In this document: piece after piece, positions 1 to 6,937 of the stretch | Position numbering within the stretch: the stretch's first letter is position 1 | How the letters are laid out: each line of letters begins with the position of its first letter | Source: JAVBMJ01 sp031551275 | GTDB taxonomy: Bacteria; Bacteroidota; Bacteroidia; Bacteroidales; Rikenellaceae | Direction of reading: 5' to 3' | NCBI GenBank assembly: GCA_031551275.1 | Contig: JAVBNX010000018.1 | Location: forward strand, 1-64,000 | Length of the DNA: 64,000 nucleotides | Made by a program: the position numbers and the translations under genes | Notes under the pieces: generated by a model | The model's database searches: none | Told to the model about the DNA's origin: nothing | The model's input: the letters and a program-made list of their open reading frames with translations, nothing else

Positions 1-55
1 ACCCCCGAACAGATGCACCGCCAACGAGCCCTGACAAGGGCTACCTACAAAACAA

Positions 56-89
56 AGTTACCCGGTGGCGCATGCGCCACCGGGTAACT
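56..89. terminator. 34-nt perfect palindrome, likely terminator of rplS
   Basis: The arm starting agttacccgg is exactly self-complementary over 34 bases with a GC-rich core (gcatgc at the centre). On the minus strand it is followed by a T-rich run (aactttgtttt) and lies about 60 bases past the rplS stop, so it most likely ends rplS transcription. The plus side also has a short T run (ttcttttta), so it could work in both directions. Bases 1-55 hold no gene that I can recognise. Confidence 0.6.
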
Positions 90-151
90 CAAAGCGTTCT
101 TTTTAATGTCTAATCCTGTAAACTTTTTTTAGGACGGGACAGTGCAAAGGA

Positions 152-541
152 TTAATCCTCCGTGGAAACCTTTTCGGTCTTCTTGCCGAAACGTTTCTCC
201 TTGATGCGGGCTTTCTTGCCGGTCAGATCGCGCAGGTAGTAGATCCTCGCGCGGCGGACGACACCCACCTTGTTCACTTCGATCGAGTCGATGTGGGGGG
301 AGTGGAGCGGAAAAATACGCTCGACGCCTACGCCGTTCGATACCTTGCGGATCGTGAACATCTTGGTCAGGCCGCTGCCTTTGATCTGGATTACAACGCC
401 GCGGAAGCTCTGCAAGCGCTCCTTGTTACCCTCGACGATCTTGTAGGTAACGGTAATCGTGTCGCCGCTCTTGAAGGAGGGAACCTCCTTGTCGGGCCAC
501 ATGCTGGCCTGGGCGATTTTGATAAGGTTGTCTTTGTTCAT
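152..541 (-). CDS. rplS: 50S ribosomal protein L19
   Basis: 129-residue L19, at the 30S-50S interface of the large ribosomal subunit. The family pattern is clear: FKSGDTITVTYKIVEGNKER near residues 25-45, FRGVVI, a GVGVERIFPLHSP stretch, then the basic tail with RARIYYLRDLTGKKARIKEK. An in-frame extension runs to 850 but would cross the gene's own promoter and the start of divergent surE. The chosen ATG at 541 gives the normal N-terminus (MNKDNLIKIAQ). It is transcribed alone, divergent from surE, with its promoter about 75 bases upstream and a palindromic terminator downstream. Confidence 0.95.
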   Translation of the reverse strand: MNKDNLIKIAQASMWPDKEVPSFKSGDTITVTYKIVEGNKERLQSFRGVVIQIKGSGLTKMFTIRKVSNGVGVERIFPLHSPHIDSIEVNKVGVVRRARIYYLRDLTGKKARIKEKRFGKKTEKVSTED

Positions 542-613
542 TTTGACAAATTTTATGACGTGCGGAATATTACGGACACCCACGTTCTCATAAGAGATTC
601 CTGCACCGGGCTG

Positions 614-644
614 CAAAGGTAAGACAAATTCCTTAATAGCCAAA
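614..644 (-). promoter_or_regulatory. rplS promoter (Bacteroidota type)
   Basis: On the minus strand a -7 box TAccTTTG (614-621) is preceded by TTTG (641-644) with a 19-base spacer. This matches the Bacteroidota sigma-ABfr consensus TTTG-N19-TAnnTTTG exactly. The leader to the rplS ATG would be about 65-70 nt. Confidence 0.75.
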
Positions 645-666
645 TGCCATAGAGTGAAAAATTTTG

Positions 667-674
667 TACCTTTG
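667..674 (+). promoter_or_regulatory. -7 box for the surE operon
   Basis: TAccTTTG matches the Bacteroidota -7 consensus and is followed by the same cag trinucleotide as the divergent rplS box. No clear TTG -33 element is visible 19-21 bases upstream. Because this box lies inside the longest possible surE frame, it argues for the downstream GTG start at 693. Confidence 0.6.
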
Positions 675-692
675 CAGCTAAACACCGTTTTT

Positions 693-1487
693 GTGAAAGA
701 GAAACCGCTGATATTCGTGACCAACGACGACGGGGTAAACGCCCGGGGGTTGGGATTCGCCATAGAGATCGCCCGCAAGTTCGGGCGCGTGGTCGCCGTA
801 GCCCCCGAGGAGTCCCAGTCGGGCAAGGCCCACGCCATAACCATGTTCAACCCGTTGTTCCTCAGAAAGGTGCAAGAGGAGGACGATCTGACCCTCTACG
901 CCTGCTCGGGTACGCCGGTCGACTGCGTGAAGATGGCTTTCGACTACCTCTTCCAGGGGGCGCTGCCCGCGCTCTCCATCTCGGGGATCAACCACGGGTC
1001 GAACTCGGCGATCAGCGTGATCTACTCCGGGACGATGGGCGCGGCCATCGAGGCGAGCTTCTACGGGATCCCCTCGATCGGCCTTTCGTTGACCGACCAC
1101 AGCGCGGAGGCGGACTTTACCGCCGCAGCCGCCTACGGCGAGGAGGTGGTCCGCCAGGTAATGTACAACAGGCCCGGATTGCCCCTCTGCCTGAACGTGA
1201 ACATCCCCGATATGCCTTTGGAGAAGATCAAAGGCATGAAGGTCTGCCGCCAGAACAAAGGGTACTGGCAGGAGACCTTCGAGGTAAGGAGGGACCCCCG
1301 GGGACGGGAGTACTACTGGCTGTCGGGCGATTTCTACAACGAGGAACCCTCCTCGACCGACACCGACGAGTGGGCCCTAAAGAACGGGTACGTCTCGATC
1401 GTGCCGATAAAGATCGATCTGACCGACTACACCCAGGTCAAATCGCTTACCGAACAGTTGAACCTCGATCCTTTGTCTTATGAATAG
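693..1487 (+). CDS. surE: 5'/3'-nucleotidase SurE
   Basis: 264 residues from GTG 693. SurE is a metal-dependent phosphatase acting on nucleoside 5'- and 3'-monophosphates. The N-terminal metal site IFVTNDDG, the AVAPEESQSG loop, SGTPVDCVK and the SGINHGSNS segment are all present and in family order. An upstream in-frame ATG at 654 exists, but a -7 promoter box at 667-674 would lie inside it, and the family normally starts just before the NDDG strand, so I prefer the GTG. First gene of a close-packed operon; its stop overlaps the next start by 8 bases. Confidence 0.9.
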   Translation: MKEKPLIFVTNDDGVNARGLGFAIEIARKFGRVVAVAPEESQSGKAHAITMFNPLFLRKVQEEDDLTLYACSGTPVDCVKMAFDYLFQGALPALSISGINHGSNSAISVIYSGTMGAAIEASFYGIPSIGLSLTDHSAEADFTAAAAYGEEVVRQVMYNRPGLPLCLNVNIPDMPLEKIKGMKVCRQNKGYWQETFEVRRDPRGREYYWLSGDFYNEEPSSTDTDEWALKNGYVSIVPIKIDLTDYTQVKSLTEQLNLDPLSYE

Positions 1488-2631
1488 TGTGCAGGTAAAA
1501 AGAGTACAAACCGTTGTGCTGTGCGCGCTGCTGTGCGGTTGCGCGGGCAAGCAGGTCCGCATCGAAGGCCGCTTCGCAGGGGCAGTGGACGCCAAAATGC
1601 CGTTGGAAATGCTCGGGCCGGGCCACCGCTCGGTGGTCGACACGATCTCCACCGACGACCAGGGGCACTTCTCGGCCAAGGTCAAGCTCTCCTCGCCCGA
1701 GGCCATGATCTACAATTTGCAGGTCCCCGGCGGGCTGATCCCCCTGGTGCTGAGCGGCGGGGAGCGCATCAAGCTCAATTCGGCGGGCAACCTGGCGAGG
1801 AATTACACGGTAAGCGGAAGCCCCGAATCGGAGTTGATCTGCGAGTTGAACGCAGTGATGACCGCTGGGGCCGAAGAGTTGGATTCGCTGACCACCCTGT
1901 TTTTGAAGACACCCGGCGAGGAGGCGCGCAAAGAGATTACTTCACAATACCTGAAGGCCTATTACCGCATCAAGCAGGACCAAGTGCGCTTTATCGTGAC
2001 CTATCCGGGCTCGCTGGCCGCCGTCTACGCGCTGTACCAGAGGCTCCCCAACGACAACGTGCTGTTCAACGGCGAGGGGGACGTGGTCTACTACCGCGTG
2101 GTGGCCGATTCGTTGGCGTCGGTCCATCCCAAGTCGCCCTACCTGACCCCCCTGAAGGGGCAGATCTCCCGCATGGAGGGCCAACGGGCGTTGGCCGACA
2201 AGATAACGGGGGAGCTGACCCAGATCAGCTTTCCCGAGTTGGATATGCCCGATATGTACGGGCGCAAGCAGAAGCTCTCTGCCCTGGAGGGGAACGTAAT
2301 CCTAATCGACTTCTGGACGGCGGCAGACCCCCGGGCGCGGATCAACAACGCCGAACTCAAGCAGTTGTACGACCAATACAAGGATCGCGGCTTTGTGATC
2401 TACCAGGTCAGCGTGGACGAGTCCAAATCGCTGTGGGTAACCACCATCCAGAGCCAACGCATCCCCTGGATCTCGGTCTGCGATTTGCGCGGGACCGACA
2501 GCCCCTCGCTTAGGCTCTACGGCGTGAAGGCCCTGCCTGCCAACATCATCATCGACAAGCAAAGCAACATCGTGGCCCGGGATCTCTACGGCGAAAAACT
2601 GGAGGTGAAGATCCGGGAGCTGACCAAATAA
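1480..2631 (+). CDS. TlpA-like thioredoxin-fold lipoprotein lacking CxxC
   Basis: 383 residues. An N-terminal signal ends in a lipobox (LLCGC, Cys about 21). Residues 25-125 have the look of a DUF4369 beta domain (VRIEGRF, DDQGHF, VSGSPESE), and residues 245-383 form a TlpA/AhpC-TSA-type thioredoxin fold (NVILIDFW, YQVSVDE, LPANIIIDKQ). The active-site position that is normally WCxxC reads WTAADPRA, so no redox disulfide is possible there. It may be a structural or binding member rather than an oxidoreductase. It overlaps surE by 8 bases and is followed after 7 bases by rsgA. Probably anchored in the outer or inner membrane facing the periplasm. Confidence 0.8.
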   Translation: MNSVQVKRVQTVVLCALLCGCAGKQVRIEGRFAGAVDAKMPLEMLGPGHRSVVDTISTDDQGHFSAKVKLSSPEAMIYNLQVPGGLIPLVLSGGERIKLNSAGNLARNYTVSGSPESELICELNAVMTAGAEELDSLTTLFLKTPGEEARKEITSQYLKAYYRIKQDQVRFIVTYPGSLAAVYALYQRLPNDNVLFNGEGDVVYYRVVADSLASVHPKSPYLTPLKGQISRMEGQRALADKITGELTQISFPELDMPDMYGRKQKLSALEGNVILIDFWTAADPRARINNAELKQLYDQYKDRGFVIYQVSVDESKSLWVTTIQSQRIPWISVCDLRGTDSPSLRLYGVKALPANIIIDKQSNIVARDLYGEKLEVKIRELTK

Positions 2632-2638
2632 TTAGGAT

Positions 2639-3568
2639 ATGGAATCTCCGGGGGCCGTCGTGATGGGCAGTACCGGGAGCCACTACCGGCTCCGGGACGA
2701 GGCCTCGGGAGAGGAGTTTACCGCCCGGCTCTCGGGCAAGCTCAGGCTGCAAGGCTCCCGGGCGACCAATCCGGTCGTGGTCGGCGATGTGGTCCAATAC
2801 CAGCGGGACGACGCGGGCGAGGCGACCATCTCGGGGATAGACCCCCGCAAGAATTACATCATCCGCCGCGCCTCCAACCTCTCGCGCGAGAGCCACATCC
2901 TGGCGGCCAACATCGACCAGGCGCTGGTGGTGGCCACCATCGACAGGCCGCGGACGAGCTTCGAATTCATCGACCGCTTCCTGGTAACCTGCGAGGCCTA
3001 CTCGATCCCCGTGCGGATCGTGCTCAACAAGGTGGACCTGGCGCGGGAGGATGCGGATTCGCTGGAGAATTTTTTAGAGATATATAAATTGGCCGGGTAT
3101 GAAGTCCTTCCGGTGTGCGCGCTCTCGGGCGAGGGGATCGAGGGGTTGCGGGAGAGCCTGAAGGGGCAGACCACGCTGGTCGCCGGCCACTCCGGGGTGG
3201 GCAAGTCGACCCTGATCTCGGCGATCGAGCCCACGGCGGAGGCCCGCACGGGGGAGATCTCCAAAGCCCACCGCAAAGGGGTGCACACCACCACCTTTTC
3301 GCGGATGTACCCGCTCACGACGGGGGGATATATCATCGACACGCCGGGGATCAAGGGCTTCGGGCTGATCGACTTCGAGGACCGGGAGGTTGCGCGCTAC
3401 TTCCCCGATTTGATGGCTGCCGCCGCGGGGTGCCAGTACTACAACTGCACCCATTCGCACGAGCCGGGGTGCGCGGTGATCGCGGCGGTCGAAGAGGGGC
3501 GCATCAGCGAGCAGCGCTACATCAGCTATCTGAAGATCGTGGCGCAGGACGATACCAAATACAGGTAA
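2639..3568 (+). CDS. rsgA: Ribosome small subunit-dependent GTPase A
   Basis: 309 residues. RsgA is a circularly permuted GTPase that assists late 30S maturation. Visible in order: an N-terminal OB domain (residues about 10-80), the G4 motif NKVDL (about 122), the P-loop GHSGVGKST (about 182), the G3 motif DTPG (about 235), and a C-terminal zinc knuckle with Cys/His at CQYYNCTHSHEPGC (about 270). The permuted order G4-G1-G3 is diagnostic. An internal ATG at 2663 (MGSTGSHY) would give an N-terminus nearer the family norm. It shares one base with the trmH start. Confidence 0.95.
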   Translation: MESPGAVVMGSTGSHYRLRDEASGEEFTARLSGKLRLQGSRATNPVVVGDVVQYQRDDAGEATISGIDPRKNYIIRRASNLSRESHILAANIDQALVVATIDRPRTSFEFIDRFLVTCEAYSIPVRIVLNKVDLAREDADSLENFLEIYKLAGYEVLPVCALSGEGIEGLRESLKGQTTLVAGHSGVGKSTLISAIEPTAEARTGEISKAHRKGVHTTTFSRMYPLTTGGYIIDTPGIKGFGLIDFEDREVARYFPDLMAAAAGCQYYNCTHSHEPGCAVIAAVEEGRISEQRYISYLKIVAQDDTKYR

Positions 3569-4296
3569 TGGAGGATTCAAAACCGATAAAAAAGGCGTCG
3601 CGCTGGCCCAGGCCCCCCGAAGGGGCCGGTCCGGAGTGGTACACCGAGCGCATCGGCTACATGGCGGGCTTTATGCTCGAGGGGCGCGAGGCCGTTTTCC
3701 GCTCGGTGCTGGACGATAGGACGCGCTACATCACGATCTGCACCGAGAACACCTTCCACCCCCAGAACGCCAGCGCGCTGGTCAGGACCTGCGAGGCCTT
3801 CGGGTTGCAGGATATCCACACCGTGGAGGACCTGTGCAAGTTCAAGCCCCACGAGAACATCGTGCGCGGGACCGACAAATGGGTCGATATCCACCGGCAC
3901 GCCTCGGCTGCGGAAGCCCTGGACGTTTTGCGCGGGAAAGGCTACCGCATCATCGCCACCACGCCCCACACGGACGACTCGCTGCCCGAGGATTTCGATA
4001 TCCAGGCCGGGCCCTTCGCGCTGGTCTTCGGGACGGAGCACGCCGGGATCAGCCCCGAGGTGGGGGCGGCGGCCGACGGCTTTATCAAGATCCCCATGTG
4101 CGGCTTCGTGGAGAGCCTCAACGTGTCGGCCAGCGCCTCGATCCTGCTCTACATCCTCACGCGCAGACTGCGGGAGAGCGGCATCGACTGGGCTTTGGGC
4201 GAGGATGAGCGCGAAAAGATCCTTTTCCGTTGGATGATGTCCTCAGTCAAGGACAGCAGAAACATACTGAAACGCTTTGAGCAGACCAAATTATGA
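3568..4296 (+). CDS. trmH: SpoU-family tRNA (guanosine-2'-O-)-methyltransferase
   Basis: 242 residues, starting on the ATG of a TAATG overlap with the rsgA stop. SPOUT (trefoil-knot) 2'-O-methyltransferases use SAM; TrmH modifies G18 in the tRNA D-loop. All three SpoU motifs are present: NASALVRTCEAFG (motif 1), LVFGTEHAGIS (motif 2) and IPMCGFVESLNVSASASILLY (motif 3, split by the knot). A longer in-frame extension upstream lies wholly inside rsgA and is rejected. TrmH is the closest guess; rRNA-specific relatives share these motifs. Confidence 0.9.
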   Translation: MEDSKPIKKASRWPRPPEGAGPEWYTERIGYMAGFMLEGREAVFRSVLDDRTRYITICTENTFHPQNASALVRTCEAFGLQDIHTVEDLCKFKPHENIVRGTDKWVDIHRHASAAEALDVLRGKGYRIIATTPHTDDSLPEDFDIQAGPFALVFGTEHAGISPEVGAAADGFIKIPMCGFVESLNVSASASILLYILTRRLRESGIDWALGEDEREKILFRWMMSSVKDSRNILKRFEQTKL

Positions 4297-5495
4297 ATAA
4301 GACCCTCAGAGAGTTGTTTAAGGAGCATGTGGCCTGGACCTCGCCCGAGCCTTTGGCTTTGGAGGCGGCTTCGGCCTCGGGCGTGAAGATCTTTACCCCC
4401 GACGGGCGGGCGATCTTCGACCTGGTGTCGGGGGTCTCGGTCAGCAACGTGGGGCACGGGCACCCCAAAGTGGTCGCCGCCGTGCAGGAGCAGGCGGCCA
4501 GGTATATGCACCTGATGGTCTACGGCGAATTGGTCGAGCGCCCGCAGGTAAAATATGCGGAGAGGCTCTGCTCGCTCTTGCCTAAGAAGTTGCAGAGCGT
4601 CTATTTCGTCAATTCGGGGGCGGAGGCGATCGAGGGGGCGCTCAAGCTGGCCAAACGCTATACCGGGCGGATGGAGGTGCTGTCATTTCACAACGCCTAC
4701 CACGGCTCGACGATGGGTGCGATGAGCATCCTGGGCGGTGAGGAGTTCAAAAATTCCTTCCGGCCGTTGATTCCCGGGTGCGAGCAGATCCCCTACGGCG
4801 ATTTCGGCGCGTTGGAGCGGATCGGGAAGAACACGGCATGCGTGGTCGCCGAGGTCGTGCAGGGCGAGGCCGGTATCAGGCTCGCCCCGGAAGGGTTTTT
4901 AAAGGCGCTGCGGGAGCGGTGTGACCGGACGGGGACGCTGCTCGTCTTCGACGAGATCCAGACCGGGATGGGCCGCACGGGCACGATGTTCGGCTTCGAG
5001 CACTACGGCGTGGTCCCCGATATTCTGTGCCTGGCCAAGGCGTTGGGGGGCGGTATGCCCCTGGGGGCGTTCATATCCTCGAAAGGGATCATGGCAAGTT
5101 TGCAGACCCATCCCGTTTTGGGCCACATCACCACCTTCGGCGGCCACCCGGTCTGCTGTGCGGCGGGGCTGGCGGCCCTGGAGGTAATCCTGGACGAGAA
5201 CCTGCTGCCCAATGCGGACCAGCGCGGACAGCAATTCGAAAACGTATTGAAGGGCCATCCCGCGGTCGTGGAGATCCGGCGCAAAGGCTTGCTGGCCGCC
5301 GTCGAGTTGGGGAGCCCCGAGCGCCTGTTCGCCGTCATGAAAGCCCTGATGCGGGAGGGCGTGATGAGCGACTGGTTTTTGTTCTGCGATACCGCTTTCC
5401 GTATCTCGCCCCCGCTGAACATTACCGAAGCGGAGGTGGAAGAGTGCTGCGCGGCGATTCGGCGGGCGTTGGATTGTGAGCGGAAAGAACTTTAG
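4293..5495 (+). CDS. Class III PLP-dependent aminotransferase
   Basis: 400 residues, overlapping trmH by 4 bases (ATGA). Fold-type I, subgroup II aminotransferase related to acetylornithine and 4-aminobutyrate aminotransferases. Visible: SGAEAIEGALKLAKRYTG (phosphate-binding loop), FHNAYHGST, the VFDEIQTGMGRTG aspartate motif that contacts the PLP pyridine, and the Schiff-base lysine in LAKALGGGMPLG. The substrate cannot be settled from sequence; no arginine-biosynthesis genes lie next to it. Last gene of the surE operon, ending 12 bases before a convergent gene. Confidence 0.9.
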   Translation: MNKTLRELFKEHVAWTSPEPLALEAASASGVKIFTPDGRAIFDLVSGVSVSNVGHGHPKVVAAVQEQAARYMHLMVYGELVERPQVKYAERLCSLLPKKLQSVYFVNSGAEAIEGALKLAKRYTGRMEVLSFHNAYHGSTMGAMSILGGEEFKNSFRPLIPGCEQIPYGDFGALERIGKNTACVVAEVVQGEAGIRLAPEGFLKALRERCDRTGTLLVFDEIQTGMGRTGTMFGFEHYGVVPDILCLAKALGGGMPLGAFISSKGIMASLQTHPVLGHITTFGGHPVCCAAGLAALEVILDENLLPNADQRGQQFENVLKGHPAVVEIRRKGLLAAVELGSPERLFAVMKALMREGVMSDWFLFCDTAFRISPPLNITEAEVEECCAAIRRALDCERKEL

Positions 5496-5507
5496 AACAG
5501 ATCGGGA

Positions 5508-6200
5508 TCAGTTTTCATCTCTTTTCGTTTCATCATACCTTTTATACATATCTTCAATAAATCGGTCTGTAACGTTTAGTTTTTCAGAGGAATATTCCGC
5601 GCGATTCTTCTGCATACTACTTTTTATTTCCTCAATTCCTTTTTGGGGCTCGCCATCGGACTCAATAAGCATTTCATTGACAATGTATTCCGCCCAAAGT
5701 TCAAGGTCGGATGAAGTCAATACGGGCTCTGTCGCAAAATAGGTCAGGAATTGTTGGGTGTTGGATTCCACATATTCTTTCATCGCCATCCCCAACGGTT
5801 CTGAGAAAGCGCCATCCGACCACCATGCCGCCCGCGTGGCCAATACGAAATAAAATGGATGCCTGCTCCTATCGGTGCTTGATAGACTGTCGATAAGCGC
5901 GGATGTTTTCCCGTCATCATAAAGACCTCTTTTTTGTTGAAAAACGTCTTTGAAAATTTGAGGGATCTGCGGGTCGGATAAATATTCGCTTAATGTTTTA
6001 TCCCCTATCTTTTCGCCTAAACCAATCTGTCTGAGGCGTTTGTCATCTTTGACTGCGCCCGAGTCCGCAATCATAATTTCATAAACTTCGGCTTTCTCGA
6101 TTGTTTCAGCAGCAATGCTGTCAGCAGGTTTGTCTGCTTTCCTGCTATTATGGCATGAGCTTATCAAAACAAGGGAGAGGATGATAATTCTGTTTCTCAT
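5508..6200 (-). CDS. AT-rich orphan lipoprotein of unknown function
   Basis: 230 residues from ATG 6200, giving MRNRIIILSLVLISSC, a textbook lipoprotein signal. An ATG at 6215 is in frame but would leave only a few bases of leader after the -7 box at 6230-6237. The mature protein is charged and mostly helical by eye (many D/E/K), with no family I recognise. Its base composition is visibly more AT-rich than the neighbours and its codons differ (ata, aaa, tta), suggesting recent acquisition. It has its own promoter and lies between the aminotransferase and efp. Confidence 0.75.
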   Translation of the reverse strand: MRNRIIILSLVLISSCHNSRKADKPADSIAAETIEKAEVYEIMIADSGAVKDDKRLRQIGLGEKIGDKTLSEYLSDPQIPQIFKDVFQQKRGLYDDGKTSALIDSLSSTDRSRHPFYFVLATRAAWWSDGAFSEPLGMAMKEYVESNTQQFLTYFATEPVLTSSDLELWAEYIVNEMLIESDGEPQKGIEEIKSSMQKNRAEYSSEKLNVTDRFIEDMYKRYDETKRDEN

Positions 6201-6229
6201 ATTGTATCGACTCATTTTTTACTCTAAGA

Positions 6230-6237
6230 CAAAGGTA
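6230..6237 (-). promoter_or_regulatory. -7 box for the orphan lipoprotein gene
   Basis: The minus-strand TAccTTTG consensus sits 30 bases before the ATG at 6200 and just after the efp terminator, so the lipoprotein gene is probably transcribed independently of efp. Confidence 0.6.
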
Positions 6238-6255
6238 TAAAATAAAGGAAACGAA

Positions 6256-6289
6256 AAACCCTCCGGAAACTTTCGTCTCCGGAGGGTTT
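6256..6289 (-). terminator. efp terminator
   Basis: A perfect 12-bp stem (aaaccctccgga with tccggagggttt) and 10-base loop are followed on the minus strand by a T-rich run (tttttcgtttcc). It lies about 20 bases past the efp stop. Confidence 0.8.
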
Positions 6290-6308
6290 CTTTGAATTAT
6301 ACAGTACC

Positions 6309-6878
6309 TTAGTTTTTCACGCGCTCGTAGTACTCCCTGCTGCGGGTGTCGACGCGGATCTTCTCGCCCGTGGCGATGAACAGCGGGACGCGGACCGTGG
6401 CCCCGGTGTCGACCGTGGCGGGTTTCAACGAGTTCGAGGAGGCGGTGTCGCCTTTGATGCCGGGCTCGGTGTAGGTGACTTCCATCTCGATGATCGGGGG
6501 GAGTTCGGCGGAGAGGACCTGCTCCTTTTCGGTGTGGAACAGTACCTCGATTACCTGGCCCTCGCGCATCAGGTCGTTGTTCTCGATCATGTTGCGGTCA
6601 ATCGTGATCTGCTCGAAGGTCTCCGTGTGCATGAAGTTGGAGCCCATGTCGTCGTCGTAGAGGTATTGGTAGGGACGGCGCTCGATGCGGACCTGCTCGA
6701 TGCTCACGCCTGCCGTGAAGGTGTTTTCCAGGATGCGGCCGTTCTCCAGGTTCTTCATTTTCGTCCGTACGAAAGCGGGGCCTTTGCCCGGTTTGACGTG
6801 CTGGAACTCAACGATGATATAGGTCTTGCCGTTGTATTCCAGGCACATGCCGTTCTTAAAGTCTGCTGTTGTAGCCAT
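6309..6878 (-). CDS. efp: Translation elongation factor P
   Basis: 189 residues, normal length for EF-P, which relieves ribosome stalling at polyproline stretches by binding between the P and E sites. Domain I starts with ADFKNGMCLEYNGKTYIIVEF; the loop that reaches the peptidyl-transferase centre reads VKPGKGPAF, so the modifiable residue is lysine. The middle and C-terminal OB domains (VLFHTEKEQVLSAELPP, GDTASSNSLKPATVDTGA, VPLFIATGEKIRVDTRSREY) are complete. Monocistronic, with its own terminator at 6256-6289. Confidence 0.95.
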   Translation of the reverse strand: MATTADFKNGMCLEYNGKTYIIVEFQHVKPGKGPAFVRTKMKNLENGRILENTFTAGVSIEQVRIERRPYQYLYDDDMGSNFMHTETFEQITIDRNMIENNDLMREGQVIEVLFHTEKEQVLSAELPPIIEMEVTYTEPGIKGDTASSNSLKPATVDTGATVRVPLFIATGEKIRVDTRSREYYERVKN

Positions 6879-6898
6879 TTTGTTTTTTGTTTAGGGTG

Positions 6899-6906
6899 CG
6901 AAGGTA
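6899..6906 (-). promoter_or_regulatory. Probable -7 box for efp
   Basis: Minus-strand TAccTTCG differs from TAnnTTTG at one position and stands 20 bases before the efp ATG, in the short gap after the upstream sensor gene. Confidence 0.4.
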
Positions 6907-6937
6907 ATACTTTTCCTTCAAAAATCAATGGAACAGA

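Noticed and set aside
654..692. Upstream ATG for surE
   Set aside because: A -7 promoter box lies within this stretch and the family starts just before the NDDG strand; the GTG at 693 fits better.
5476..5742. Plus-strand 88-codon frame after the aminotransferase
   Set aside because: It overlaps the minus-strand lipoprotein gene, which has a signal peptide and promoter; the plus frame has neither.
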